Assembly (NCBI RefSeq): GCF_035046485.1 | Contig: NC_085137.1 | Span: forward strand, 18,071,346 to 18,135,345 | Source: Aedes albopictus | Lineage: Eukaryota > Arthropoda > Insecta > Diptera > Culicidae | Reading direction: 5' to 3' | DNA length: 64,000 nucleotides | In this document: positions 46,250 to 58,066 of the stretch, in pieces | How the letters are laid out: each line of letters begins with the position of its first letter | Position numbering within the stretch: position 1 is the first letter of the stretch | Program-made: the position numbers and the translations under genes | The notes under the pieces: generated by a model | What the model saw: only the letters and a program-made list of their open reading frames with translations | The model's database searches: none | What the model was told of the DNA's origin: nothing

Positions 46250-48060
46250 ATTAAGGGATTCCTTTAAAATGTCTCTAAGGAATTATTTACCCTGGAATTT
46301 CTTTATGAATTGCTTCATAAATTCCTCCAGGGTTCCCATCTGAAATTCCTCAAGGGGTTCCTTAGGAAATTTAGAGATTCGTGACAAGCACCTGATAGAG
46401 TGTGGTTACTGGTTGTGCTGTATTCGCCCAACGATCTTTCTGTTTGAGTAGTGTAGGCTTGTGCCGCTATCATACTCGGTCACCTTTTGTTGCAATACTG
46501 AGGTGTTAAATAAAATTAAGTGAACCCAGAATATTCAAGATTTTTTTCCCCGAAAAATCCTTTGGAAGTTCTTTTAAGTATTTTCTCAAACGATCCCCAA
46601 GGATTTGTTTCGCAATATTCTCCAACGTTTGCTTTAGAAATTGCTCCAGGATTTTTTTTTTTTCAATCTGAATTTCTGTCAGAAAAACTTCCTGGGATTT
46701 CACTAGAAATTCCTCCAGGGACCCTTTAAAAATGTGTGATCCATTCGAGAATTTTTTCAGAGATTCCTATAGAAACTACCTTGGGGGTGTCTTCAGAAAA
46801 TCTCCCATGACTTTTGTTATAAATTCGACTAATAATTGCTTGAAAATATCTCCAGATTTTCCTCCAGAGATTTCTTTACAAATTTCTCCATTGCTTTGAA
46901 AAAACTTTCACAAATTTTTAGATAATCCTTTCATGGACCCTTGCTGAAATCCATCGTAGGATGGAAACTGCTCATAGATTTACTTTAAAAAATCATCCAG
47001 AAAATCTGAAAGAAATTCAGTCAGATTTTTTTTAACTAAATATTGTAGAGATTACTCTAGAATTTAGAATGTCATTTAAAAATTTCTCATAGAACTCTTT
47101 AAGACAGTCTTGCACGGATGGCTTCGAAAAATGTTGCATGCGTTCAAAACGTTTTGAATAGATTGTTCCAGAAATTCATCTATGAATTTCTTAGGATTTC
47201 TTTAATAGAGATTCCTCCAGAAGTTTTTCAAAGCATCCATATAGAAAACCTTCCTTGAAGTTTTTTTTTCTTTTCATTCGTGAATTTTTTGAAGTTTCTC
47301 ACAAATATTCCATGAATTTTTTTTTTAAATGTGATTCACGGATACATTGAGAATCAGAAACTCAAAACTTCTTTGAAATTTTCACAGAAGCTTTCGAAAG
47401 AACTGCCCCCAAGGATTGCTTTAGAAATTCTACAGAGATTATCTTTATTAAGTATTCACAAGTTTATTCACATTCCTTGAGATACTGCTTCAAGACATTT
47501 CATTTCCAGAAATTGCTCCAAGGATTTATTAAGAAACTCTTAGGAAATGCTCCAAAGATTACTTGAGACATTTTTCTATAGATTTTGCAGACTTTTTTCA
47601 AAAATATCTCAAGAGGTATTCCTTCCGGAACTTCTTCAGAAAATCCATCTATGAATTCGAACAATATTCCTTTTTTCAGAAATTCTTATAGGAATTTATT
47701 TATAACTAGCTGTCCCGGCAAACGACGTTCTGTCTGCCTCTATGTTTCTTGACATTCAGTTCTGGAAGAAAATGACCCACAAAGTGGAATTTAAAATTTT
47801 CTCGGTTTCGTTGTTTTTCCGGTTGGTATATGAAATTATTTTTTCGTGCGAACACGTCGGGACCTTGCACGAATATAGCAGTGAAAGAATTATGACCCGT
47901 TCCCGAGCCTAATCGTGACATACATACAAACACCATTCCATTTTTATTTACACAGATATTCTTCAGATTTTTAAAAATTTCTTCAAAAGTTGTTCCATGC
48001 AGTTCCTTCAAGAATTGCTCAAGCGGTTCCTTCAAAGATTTCTTCAGCAATTCATCCTTG
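46250..48060 (+). repeat. GGAATTCC-type degenerate repeat tract
   Basis: Strongly diverged units (GAAATTCCTCCAGGG and similar), interrupted by 47705-47955. No gene. Confidence 0.7.
47705..47955 (+). mobile_element. ACTAGCTGTCCCGGCAAAC element, copy 3
   Basis: Begins ACTAGCTGTCCCGGCAAACG and shares CGAACACGTCGG and CCCGTTCCCGAGCCTAATCG with the copy at 22874. The end is near a run of TTTTTATTTA. Confidence 0.6.
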
Positions 48061-48423
48061 GTAATGTACAGGTGAAGAACGCTGAAATCGGGGAACCTTG
48101 GCTAATTAGCTCTGATTCTACCATGACAACACTAGAAATAATTTATCAAACATCTTGTCAGTAATCAGCCGACCTTTTTATAGAATTTGCTACAAATCAG
48201 CAGGCATCTACCAAAAATATCAGGAATATAATACAATTCTCGGTGAGGAAGTCAGAACGAATGAGCAGTTTGCATTCATTTGCCAAAAATGTTGTCATTG
48301 CTAAGACGTCTGTGAAAAATATCTCCAGAAAATCACCCCATATACTCCACCCATCGTGAAGCCAGAGATATTTATTAAAAAAAAAAGTGAAGTCAGAAAG
48401 GGAAGTTTGAGATTACGGTAAAT

Positions 48424-48639
48424 CACTGGCGTAGCCGCGGGAGGCTCCCCCCCCCCCCCAGAGCCAAAATTTGTGGAACAAATACTGACAGCACTATGCG
48501 ACGAATGTGACGCTATTTGTAAACTGCGAATACCTACAATTGCTCATTGCCGTTTACAAAGTGTAAGTGTCAAATATCAAAAAAGGTATCATTGACCGTT
48601 GAAAACCCCTCTCAGAGACAATTTCTGGCTACGCCACTG
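48424..48639. mobile_element. hAT-type MITE, 216 bp
   Basis: Inverted ends CACTGGCGTAGCC / CAGTGGCGTAGCC. The 8-bp CGGTAAAT is duplicated at 48416-48423 and 48640-48647. It contains a C12 run. Confidence 0.9.
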
Positions 48640-48964
48640 CGGTAAATATATAGGACTAAATATTTCATGAGGAATGCTTTGGCGCTAATATTGGTGCTCC
48701 ACAAACCAATTTACATATTCAAATACACAGAAATAAAAAAAAAAACAATTTATTGATATAAAGTGCTCCGCGTGTCAAAAGGCTGAAAACCCCTGCATTA
48801 TAAGCCATCATTAATCAAACTGCAAGTTTTAAACTGATTGAATATTTAAAAAAATATCATTACAAAAATGTACATAAAATCGAGGTAAAATGTACATAAA
48901 ATCGAAGTACATAAAATCGAGGGTCTATATAATCGAGGGTCCACTAAATCGAGGTATACCTGTA

Positions 48965-49930
48965 ACGCAATGACAGTTTCATTGAGGTCAAACTTTTGGA
49001 TTAATGACCTAAATATGGCAGAACCACTATGTTCTCCTGGTTACGTCGACTATACAATCATGGGCAGTTCAGTAGTTCGTTAATATTCAAAAGTATCACC
49101 ATGTAGTGCTCCTTAACCCAAACTAAACTAGAATTATACTGTGAAACCAGAGCTGGGGTCATTATTGCAACATATGGGAAAGAAGAAGACAAATCAAGAT
49201 TAACTCAAAGTGTATAGGCTAAGAAAACACTGTTCCAAAACTAACAAAAGATATCAAAATAAGCATAGATTTAATGAAAACATCCAAGTCTTCATAAAAC
49301 CAGTTCTACATCGTACGTACAACGCCCTCAAGCTTTTATTTGTCCCATATTTCTCATCCGTCTGGTACGTTCCAATCGTCACAAACGCCATCCATTCCAA
49401 TAATCCATGCGCCTCAAGAACCTACAAGTCGTGCACTGAATCAGCAGCAGCGGTGGGTTCAACGTGCAAGCAAAACTTCCATTCAAACGACGACGCTCAA
49501 ATCCAGTTCCTTCCTCTCCATATCCATTTAATAACACCGCAGACCATAATGTACCTAACTGTAGCTGGAGTACAACCGAACTTCTACCCGACCCGACAGC
49601 GACAGGCCTCAATGGCACGGACCACAACAAACAACATACGCAAAAACTGGAAAAGAGCGACATTATTGGTGGCGCAAAACGCCATGCGCCTCGGGCTAAA
49701 ACCAATCAGACTCTCCGCACGACGCGACGGACGGTGAGAGCGAGAGTGGGTCATTGCAACGCTCCCATGTGAATTTAAAGGCTTAAGGTAGCCAAAACCG
49801 TCAGGTATCCTCGAACTAATCGCGAAACGCGAGTACCTAACCACCCCGGACGGTCGACCGGGTTGCTGCAGCAAACCACCAGACAGCAGCAGCCAGCGCG
49901 ATAGGCTATGATTCATCGGTTAAAAACTCG
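48965..49930. other. Upstream region of second gene, no firm gene
   Basis: Mostly unique sequence. A 175-codon plus-strand frame (49210-49737) and overlapping frames have no recognisable domain and overlap one another, so they are not called as genes. GAGA-factor-like GTGAGAGCGAGAGTGGG lies at 49734-49750, about 200 bases upstream of the probable start of transcription. Confidence 0.4.
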
Positions 49931-50410
49931 CCGCGTTCAGCTCTTTTCTCAGTACCTACCAGCGGTACCAGAGGTGTGCTTCCATACGAGCGATCCAGAG
50001 CCTGCCGCGCTCGGTGCCGGGGGATGCGCGCCGCCGTTCTCTTTCGGACGTGCTGTGAGTCGTTCGCGCAGTCTTCAGCGGTAATCCAGTTCGAACGGAC
50101 GTGCCCTCCCACACTTGAGTGCGAGAAAACCACAGTTCGGGTACACGGGAAGGTGTGAAGTGGTTGTTAATGTTGGATGCAAAGCGAAGTTTAAAGAATC
50201 CATCCATAGTGAGAAAGAGTTGTGAGAATTGTGTTTTGTGATATGCTCCCCAAACGATCGGCGACTAGCCATTAGAGACTACGGTTGATCTAAGCGCGTG
50301 GTGGACATCTAGAGCGAGCAGAAAACAGTGGAACTCCTTTGTTTGGTGACCGCAACGCCGGTGAATACGCTAATTTGAATATAAATTAGCCAACAACGCA
50401 CACGGGACAA
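49930..50410 (+). promoter_or_regulatory. Probable promoter and 5' UTR of unidentified gene
   Basis: A GC- and CpG-richer block in AT-rich surroundings. Initiator-like TTCTCAGTACC at 49947-49957 and GCAGTCTTCAGC near 50069 are candidate start sites. The leader runs to ATG at 50411 and contains short upstream ATGs. An in-frame TAG at 50387-50389 fixes 50411 as the first possible start in that frame. Confidence 0.5.
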
Positions 50411-50443
50411 ATGGCAGACGGAGGAAACCCGAAAAACGACGAG
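50411..50443 (+). CDS. First coding exon of unidentified gene (MADGGNPKNDE)
   Basis: Eleven codons, M-A-D-G-G-N-P-K-N-D-E, after a good insect start context (GGGACAAATGG) and followed at once by a strong donor GTGAGT (50444). The short acidic first exon with a long leader is typical of large metazoan genes with a huge first intron. The remainder lies to the right of the window, so the product is unknown. The exon could also end two bases earlier if GG|TGAG-type ambiguity applies, but GAG|GTGAGT is the better donor. Confidence 0.55.
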
Positions 50444-51899
50444 GTGAGTGATCTTAGTCATATCACCGTCACCATCATCATTATCATCAAAACGATCTGA
50501 CTGATCACGGCGGGAAGAATTGAAGCATATCAAACTGCCGATCTCTGATGGCAACCAATTTCAAAAAATCGTGAAATGTTCATGTTCCACAGATCCAGAA
50601 TATTGCGGATTACCTGAAGCTTGTAGTTCAACCCTCCAACGGTTACCACGACACGACTGCTATCAACGAGCGACCATGAGAACGTTGAGGAATGCGTGTG
50701 AATTGATTACTCATCAAACTATTAGGTCGTGCGCTCCCAAGACAAACAAGTGTTATTAGCGGATGTCTGTTTTCGCCTATATGTAACTGGTTTCCTCCCT
50801 CCGGGTCAGAAATTCGAACCAATCATCTTGACCTTCTATTTCCGGTGTGTGTTTGCATATTGCTTTGTAGTTAGCGCCAGTCGGTGTCCCGTCCCATGCT
50901 TTCATTGTTTTTAATTGATGATATCACACAAGAGTTTTGCCTGTAGAACCGATATGTGCTCTCTTTCTCTCACTGATCGAGAGATTCTCCTCAATCGAAT
51001 CAAGTTCAAGATTATTCTCTCTCGCGCACCTTACTTATAATCAACCACAGCCAGACGTTCATCGTTATGACGTAGCAGTGATCCTACTTTTATACTGAGA
51101 ATTGGTCTGTTTAAAGGTAGAGGGGACCAAGTGATATTCTTTATTAAATCTGGGTCAAACTAGATAGTGGTTTTCTTAAAACGAGTACAATTTGAATCTT
51201 CTGTAACGACCCCCCACCAGACTTTACAGCCACTGCAATTTCTCCGCTGATTTGCACACGGTTAGCTGATTGTGCGGTATGGCTAGGACAGGACATCACC
51301 TAACGTTTGGGGCCAGAAGAGGGGTCATATACAGTGTAGGAAAAAAAATAGACCATGCTCGATTTTTAGGGAACAGATTTGGCTTATTTTGACAGACGCC
51401 ATGGAATTACTTGAATTTTGATTTGTATTATAGTATCATCGTGCTTCGCCAAGATTCAATGGGAACGACCACGTGCTCCCTTAAAATGGCAGGTCGGTCC
51501 AAAATTTTTCAAAAATCGAGATCTCAGTGGTTTTTCAAGCTTTTATGCTGAAATTTTATACACATCAAGGGAAATAGTTGTACTATAAGATATATTGATG
51601 GACATCCCCCTGCACCCTCCCCCCTTTTGGTGGGGTGTCGAAATAAGTGGATTTTTTCGAATTTTTCGGAAATGTTCCGTGTTGTTTAAATACATGATTT
51701 TTGTCATTGGAAAATAGGTTACGGTGATCTTTGATGTCTGATTTACATTGGTGATCAAGTCTAATAAACCTAGATCATCCCAAGGCCTCCAATACGTTAT
51801 GGAATTTAAGTCATATGCTCTGTTAGTGCCTGAATGTAAACTAAACAATGCAATCAATTCATGGGGAAATTATGCAGAATACTCTTAGAGCCGCAAGAC

Positions 51900-52340
51900 A
51901 TAAGTGGGCAGCTGTTTTCGGTTTATTTGGATATCCTAGGACATCCAAACTATCCTGGAGTTACGACTTACATGGTCAACAGGATCTACCGGAGCTCCAA
52001 TGCAATATAACTTTGCAGCTTTTGACCGTTATGTTCCGAGTTGCTTTGTAATTGACCGAGAAGTACTTCCTCCGGTTTCAGAACATTTCAAGGTACGCAA
52101 AATGTCCTGGAGTTCAGGACTTCCAAGGTCTACAGAATCTACCGCAATCACCATGCTATCTACGTTGGTGGTTATTGGTCATTGTTATCCATGACACTCC
52201 GAAATGTTACGAGAATTTTTTTCTGAGATGGTACGACATTGTAAGGTATGCAAAATGTCCTGGAGCTCAGGACTTTCAAGGTCTACAGCATCTAGCGATC
52301 GGAATCAAGCAAGCCGTGGGAACGTTGGTTGTTGATCAAA
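51900..52340 (+). repeat. About 152-bp tandem repeat, three diverged copies
   Basis: The block TCCTGGAG plus following sequence recurs at 51954, 52106 and 52259, giving periods of 152 and 153. Copies two and three share AAGGTA(C/T)GCAAAATGTCC and TCAAGGTCTACAG-like text; copy one is more diverged. Confidence 0.75.
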
Positions 52341-52406
52341 CAATTGCATTATGATTCATAATGCAACTGAAATGAGTTACATTATGAACCATAATGCAAT
52401 TGTTTG
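52337..52406. repeat. 70-bp palindrome
   Basis: CAAACAATTGCATTATGATT at the left pairs with the inverse CAAACAATTGCATTATGGTT at the right; continues TCATAATG. It may be a micro-MITE; no target duplication seen. Confidence 0.7.
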
Positions 52407-52474
52407 GTATAGTGCAGAAAAGTAGGCCGTTTCATTACTGAAACGGCTTGTATAAACCTGGAATTTATAGTGTC

Positions 52475-52638
52475 TGTGATATCCTGTCTTTTCTGAAGAT
52501 ACTACTTCACAATTTCCACATTTTACACTACTTATTTATACTCTAATACGGAGCAATATATTAATGCTCACACTCGATTGTCAATCCTCTCGCTGACTGA
52601 TTTGGTCATCTCTCACACACTCACATCAGGATGCCACA
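52475..52638 (-). mobile_element. Short LTR with adjacent polypurine tract
   Basis: On the minus strand the 164-bp unit starts TGTGGCATCC and ends GGATATCACA, so its ends are short inverted repeats of TG...CA type. Immediately upstream on that strand is GAAAGGGGAGGA (52639-52650), a polypurine tract. An internal GAGTATAAATAAG could be its TATA box. This fits the 3' LTR of a copia-like element. No internal genes or partner LTR were found. Confidence 0.55.
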
Positions 52639-53373
52639 TCCTCCCCTTTCAAGAATGTGCGAATACACTAAAAACACATTTAAATTAACTGTAAAATTTG
52701 ATTAAAACTAACTATTGCATTGGTTTAGACTATTTACTAGCAAGTCTGTAAGGTACCGGTTATTTAACAAATTGTTCGTTTAATAGTATGCCAGTATGTA
52801 TTTATATTCAGACAGGTAGACTGTTTAAGTATTGAGAGTTCATCTCATTATTTTTATCATTCTTTACTTTAGTCCTATCTCTTGAAGCTTATCCTCGCTT
52901 TTGCTCTCCTCAAACAAAAGTAGAAAAAATTTCTATCATCCAATGGAGACGTTAACAAACCATAATTTAAAATATGCTATAAGGTTCAATTTTGATTTAT
53001 CAGATTTCTTGCAGGCTCTATTGGAAATACATGTTATTTTCCAAAAGTTTTTGATAGTAGATCGAACTTAACTAATACTTTTAAGCCTAAATAGGGATCT
53101 AAATATGTAATGTTATGAAAATTATCATAATAATAATAAAAACACAAGCTTTGTCGGACAGACTTCCTCCTCCTTTTTGCAAAGGTAAATTTTTACGTTT
53201 GGTATTCGCTAGACCAAATGCAGCGTTAGGAATTTGGCTAATAATGAATGGTTGTAACTGTGTATCTTTTAAATTACCTTCTCGTTAGTTAGTATAGATT
53301 TTAGAATAATTCTGAACAACATTTTAAAAATGAAGGAATGTAAACTTATACCTGCAGTGCTCATTTATTTTGA

Positions 53374-53677
53374 ACTAGCTGTCCCGGCAAACTTTGTCTT
53401 GCCAAGCTGTGGTTGTTTGACAACTGTTGAGGTCATTGCAGCAACGCACTCTAGATTGATTTAATTTTGATCACGCTGAATTTGTTCCCGGCTCATAAAA
53501 AATCAGTACTTTATCATTTTTTTTACTTTTCTAGTAGATTTTCGTAACTTTTTGTACATATAAACACAGCCACCACGAATACGAATCGAACCATGCAAGA
53601 CTCATGCTGACTGGTCCACCTGTTCTTGAGTTTTGTTGCCTCAAAGGAACTCTAAACTCATTTATATATATATAGAT
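53374..53677 (+). mobile_element. ACTAGCTGTCCCGGCAAAC element, copy 4
   Basis: About 304 bp, from ACTAGCTGTCCCGGCAAACT to TATATATATATAGAT. Shares GTTTTGTTGCCTCAAAGG and the (TA)n-GAT end with copy 5, so both ends of the family are visible here. Confidence 0.7.
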
Positions 53678-54009
53678 GCACATTCTTCATTCGTTGGCTA
53701 CTGCATGTACATTGCACTTAAAATTCTCGTGTTTCGTCAATATTTCAGCCAAATCGGTTCACTAGAAACCGAGCAAAAACGGCTGGTGGTCTTATTGTTT
53801 TGTCCGACACTGTACGACCCCGGTGATAAAACCGAGCATAACGAGCGATGTTGCGGCAGCAGCGCAAAACAGTCCGGTTCGAAAAGATTAAGCTTCCTGC
53901 AAGAAAATCATACAAATTGTTTAAAGAGAACCGACAAAATGTGGTGGGTCTACTCCTTTTTATCGATTTATCCTCTACACTCCTCCCCACTTTCTTACAA
54001 TCTACTCTA

Positions 54010-55520
54010 ACCTTTTTGCTTGCCCGTGTAGCTGCCGGCTTAGAATAGCACTACGGACCACCTGTTCCGGGGGTAAAAGTCCACCAAACAGGTAACCCCA
54101 ATCCAAGGTGTCAGGCGACCCGTGCTGAGGGATGAATGGTTGAGGGGGTTTAAAAGATGCTCGATCTTTAACGGAGCCCGTAGCGTGGGTAGATCGCCTT
54201 TTTGGGTTGCGTTGCGGTGATAGATCTACCAAACCGAAATCTAGTATCGTCCTATTTTTCAATTTTGGAATATGTGTTCTTGTAATTCAAGGAGTTGTAG
54301 CATTTAGTCCTACTACTGGTGTTTTGGTGACTTCCAGTTTTTGAATAAAACTGAGTTTACCAACTTTATTTTGCATATAGTTAAAAACCTCACCATCTGA
54401 GGCTAAACTCAATGCAAAGGAAATCAAATTGGGTTAGGGATCCATGTATGTACTAACTCTTCGAAGACTGGAAAGTGCTAGTACGCAAGGAACATACTAG
54501 AATCCTTATTACTGAACACATGTTCCATTATTGGAATGATATTGCTGCTAATGTTAAAACCCGGGTCCTAAACTTCCTACTGGGGAGAATTTAGCAGTAA
54601 AACAAGGGTGATGCTAGGTTTCCGATGCATGGCCAATATCAGTACTTTTGTTTTGTTTTCTAAGAAAACAAAACAAAAACTGTATCAAAATCGATACTTT
54701 ATTGCCCCTCAATGGCAATTGAGTAATGCGACATGCACTACACTAAGGATACGGGTAATGTCACAATAGATCTAAAAACTGGTCGCAGTGACAAACCCGA
54801 ACAGGAATAAAAAAAATAAAAAAAAAACCTTTTTGCTATTGTTTGGGGCCCCTTTTCTCCGCAACAACCTCCTTTCTCCTTACCGTCGGACGCCGGCGTT
54901 CTTTCTTTCGGGGTACGAGGTACCGCAGGTTCTTCAGGCCACGTCTGGCTGCGTCTCTCACCTCGGGATGGTTTTGGGGTACAGCTGCAGCAGAATGGAC
55001 CCACCTACACGTCCTAGGCTGCCGATATTGGACAAATCGTCTTTCAGCCAACAATGCTGCCGAAATCTACCCGGTTGAAGCTCTAGGACGTGGTAGGGCT
55101 ATTGCAAACAGTTGGATAGCTTCAATCCGAAGCTACGGGGACCTGATATTCTCTTTCCAAACTTTCACTCTACTTTACTCCTCTTCTAGCTCTTCAATTT
55201 GGCTCACTTCAAACTACTTTTCTGGATTCTAAACTTTCCGTTGGTTAGGTTTCAAACTGGTTTGATCAATGTTCACCGGGTAAATGAAAGAGTTTAGCTC
55301 TTACACCAAGCTTCAAGGTTCGTGACCTCTGCCCTCGGTACTTGCCGTTTTGAAGTGCATCGTTCGTAATGGCCCCATTACGCCACTCCTTATGACCGCC
55401 CATAACTGCATTTTTCTCGACCTCTGGTGGTGGGTTGGTGAAGCTCGGTGGGAGGTATGCTGCATTTAAGGTGGTTTTGCCTATTACTGCCCTAGCTGTT
55501 TTCTAAGTGGGAGATAACTG
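54010..55520 (-). mobile_element. Probable LINE remnant, unclassified
   Basis: Moderately GC-rich, non-coding in all frames beyond about 130 codons, unlike the surrounding AT-rich intron, with segments such as GTAGGACTAAATGCTACAAC on the minus strand. This looks like decayed non-LTR retrotransposon UTR or ORF1 sequence. Boundaries and family are guesses. Confidence 0.25.
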
Positions 55521-55554
55521 GAGGGAATACCTATTTCTAACACGAAATCTACCT

Positions 55555-55810
55555 GTTCTACACTACTGGGAAAAAAATCTTCATTCCTTCTATGTGTCCG
55601 GGACATGGATTTTTGCAATGGGGGTAAACAAATGTTTTCGATTAGTGAGACTCATACTTTTGATGAGGTACCATACAGCAGCGACTCATACAATTTAGAG
55701 CACATACTATTCATGCGCTAATTTGCCTGCGTAATCGAGTATTGGTTGCATATACTTTGGATGTGGTTTGGCACATGGATATTTGCCATTAAGTATGAGG
55801 CAATTTTCCT
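55555..55810. mobile_element. Diverged arm fragment of the 2.9-kb foldback family
   Basis: Shares CATTCCTTC-ATGTGTCCGGGACAT, GGTAAACAAAT, GCGACTCATAC and TGGTTTGGCACATGG-like blocks with 42515-42740, but is heavily diverged and lacks the outer end. Confidence 0.5.
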
Positions 55811-56141
55811 GAGTTTATACATTTTCGAATATAAAAACACAAAATCACTTTAACACAACCAATTTACAAATCACACACTTACAATACAAAAGATCAATGG
55901 TTCAATTTTTGTTCTCCATAATCAAATGAAAATAACTGAATATGTTATTCTTTAGATGTTTGCACCTACTCGGGTACAATTAGGTTAAGCGAAGAACAAA
56001 GCTAATGGGTGATCGATTTTGACATGTATGAATAAATACAGATTTTACCAAGTTTCTGAAAAAAAAACACCGGGCTTCATCTTAATGTGAAGAATAGTCA
56101 CATCCGAAAGCAACAGTCCAATTAATTTATTTTTATTCTAA

Positions 56142-56445
56142 ACTAGCTGTCCCGGCAAACTTTGTCTTGCCAATCTTGTGGCGGTTTGACAGCTTTTGAG
56201 CTCATTTAAGCACCGCACTCTAGATTGGTTTCGTTTCGAACGTGTTGATTTTCTTCCCAGCTCATGAAAAATCAGCATTTTCTTCATTTTCTTACATTTT
56301 AATTCATTTTCCTAACTTTTTTTACATATAAACACAGCCACCATGAATACGAATCTAACCATGCAAGGGTCATCCTGATCGGTTCAGCCGTTCGTGAGTT
56401 TTGTTGCCTCAAAGGGACTTCAAACTCATTTTTATATATATAGAT
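56142..56445 (+). mobile_element. ACTAGCTGTCCCGGCAAAC element, copy 5
   Basis: About 304 bp, same ends as copy 4 (ACTAGCTGTCCCGGCAAACT ... TATATATATAGAT). The near-equal length of copies 4 and 5 suggests a defined element. Confidence 0.7.
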
Positions 56446-56519
56446 GTCAACCAGTGATGTTTTCAGAGTAACTGCTGGTATTGGACCATACAGTGCACAA
56501 GGGCCCAGAGCCATACTAC

Positions 56520-57898
56520 TTATTTTACCGGTCAGACTAAGGCCTGAGTGTCGCCTTATTTTCGCGGTGCTGACGATGGTTGGTTCTCTTAACGTATGAT
56601 GCAGCTCATGATTCATTTGCCTTCTCCGCGTTACGTCTCTCATCTGCACTCCGCTGTAGATGGTACGCAACACGTTCCATTCGACAACTCCATGGGTGCG
56701 TTGGTCATCTGCACGCATAGTTCATACTTCGTACCCATATAGATCTATCGATCTAGTCAGCGTTTTGTAGACGGTTAAATTCGTGCGATGACAAACTGCG
56801 TTCGATCGTAGAGTTCTACGCGGTCCAAAGTAAGCTCGATTTTCTGTCATAATGAGTATCTAAATTTCGCTGCTGGTATCGTTGTCGGAAATCATCAGTG
56901 AGCCCAAGTACACAAATTCTTCAACCACTTCGATTTCATCGCCATCGATATTCGGGGTGGCGGGCGTACCATAATGTGCTCTGTCTTCAACACATTAATG
57001 ACTAATTTGATTTAGCTTCATTCTTTAGTCGGATGTACGGTTCCGTCATCTCATCATCTCAAAAGACCATCACCTTGCCGTAACCCTCTGCGAGATTCAA
57101 ACGGACTCGAGAGGGTCCCTGATACTCGACTACGCACATCACTCGATCTATCGTCGCTTTTATCAATCTGCCATACCCCATTGATTGTATCATACGCCGA
57201 TTTTAAATCGATGAACAAGTGGTGTGTGGGCACGTTGTATTTTCGGCATTTCTGCAACACCTGGTGGATGGTGAACATCTGATCCGTTGTAATGCGTTCA
57301 TCCATGAATGCAGCCTGATATTGTTCCACGAACTCTCTTGCAATCGATGATAGACGGTGGCATAGAATTTGAGAGTGTATCATGTAGGCAGTGCCAAGGA
57401 TGGGAACACTCACTTGCAAAGAGTTACACTCACTTGCAGTTTTCTCAGCTTAGAAGCGTGCAATCAAAAAACGATGTATGGACGACTTTTGCCTTGTGAT
57501 TTTGTCTAAAAGTTTGCCGAATAGAGTAGGGGTCGCACACGCATACCGAAGTCGTGAGGGAGCTGTGAAGGCGACTCTCCACGAGGTGAATGTAAATTAC
57601 ACTCACCTCGTGGAGAGTCGCTTTCACAGCTCTGTTACGACTTTGGGATTCGTGTGCGACCCCTACTCTGTTCGGAAAAGTTTTAGATAAAATCACAAGG
57701 CAAAAGTCGTCCATACATCGTTTCTTGGTTGCACGCTTCTGAGCTGAGAAAATACCAAGTGAGTGTAACTCTTTGCAAGTGAGTGTTCCCATCCCTGGGC
57801 AGTGCCCAGTAGTGTGATCGAGCGATAGTTCTCGCAACCCAACGTGCCGCCCTTTTTGTAAATGGGACACACGATACCTTCCATCCATTCTTCCGGTG
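56520..57898 (-). mobile_element. Second degenerate RTE-like LINE fragment
   Basis: Minus-strand blocks in order: WMEGIVCPIYKKGGTLGCEN (57884 down), then, after a MITE, SQILCHRLSSIAREFVEQYQ, THHLFIDLKSAYDTI and LSSPFESRRGLRQGDG (57419-57054), a gap, then RRRQMNHELHHTLREPTIVS (near 56600). Same family as 143-2571, with an internal deletion and frameshifts. The MITE at 57395-57797 splits it. Confidence 0.8.
57395..57797. mobile_element. 403-bp palindromic hAT-type MITE nested in LINE
   Basis: Inverted ends CAAGGATGGGAACACTCACT and CAGGGATGGGAACACTCACT. The two halves (about 200 bases each) pair almost throughout with essentially no loop, the centre lying near 57600. GGCAGTGC is duplicated at 57387-57394 and 57798-57805, and removal restores LINE sequence homologous to 1285-1300. 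Apparent reading frames across it are artefacts. Confidence 0.9.
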
Positions 57899-58066
57899 TG
57901 CATTTTATTGCTTATGCTGATGAATGAGGGAAAGATGCTTTTTGGTCAATTCGTGTACAGTTGCACAATTAATCAACTGAATAATTGACTGAGAGTGGTC
58001 AACATTCTCACTGTGCACGCTTCAAAGACTCTCTTTAACAGTACAATAACAGCGCCGGCCACGACC

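Larger units (their letters stand above)
45883..48962. mobile_element. 3.1-kb pogo-like non-autonomous element
   Basis: Left end CAGGTATAACTCGATTTAGT and inverted right end CAGGTATACCTCGATTTAGT, both continuing GGA. TA at 45881-45882 and 48963-48964. Subterminal repeats ACATAAAATCGA occur near both ends. These features fit pogo/Tigger-type ends; no transposase. It holds a GGAATTCC tract, an ACTAGCTG element and a hAT-type MITE. Confidence 0.75.

Noticed and set aside
49210..49772. 175- and 102-codon overlapping plus-strand frames
   Set aside because: No recognisable domain, mutually overlapping in different frames, and partly opposed by equally long minus-strand frames. More likely upstream non-coding sequence.
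57445..57903. 152-codon minus-strand frame
   Set aside because: It fuses LINE remnant with the palindromic MITE; the continuous frame is accidental.
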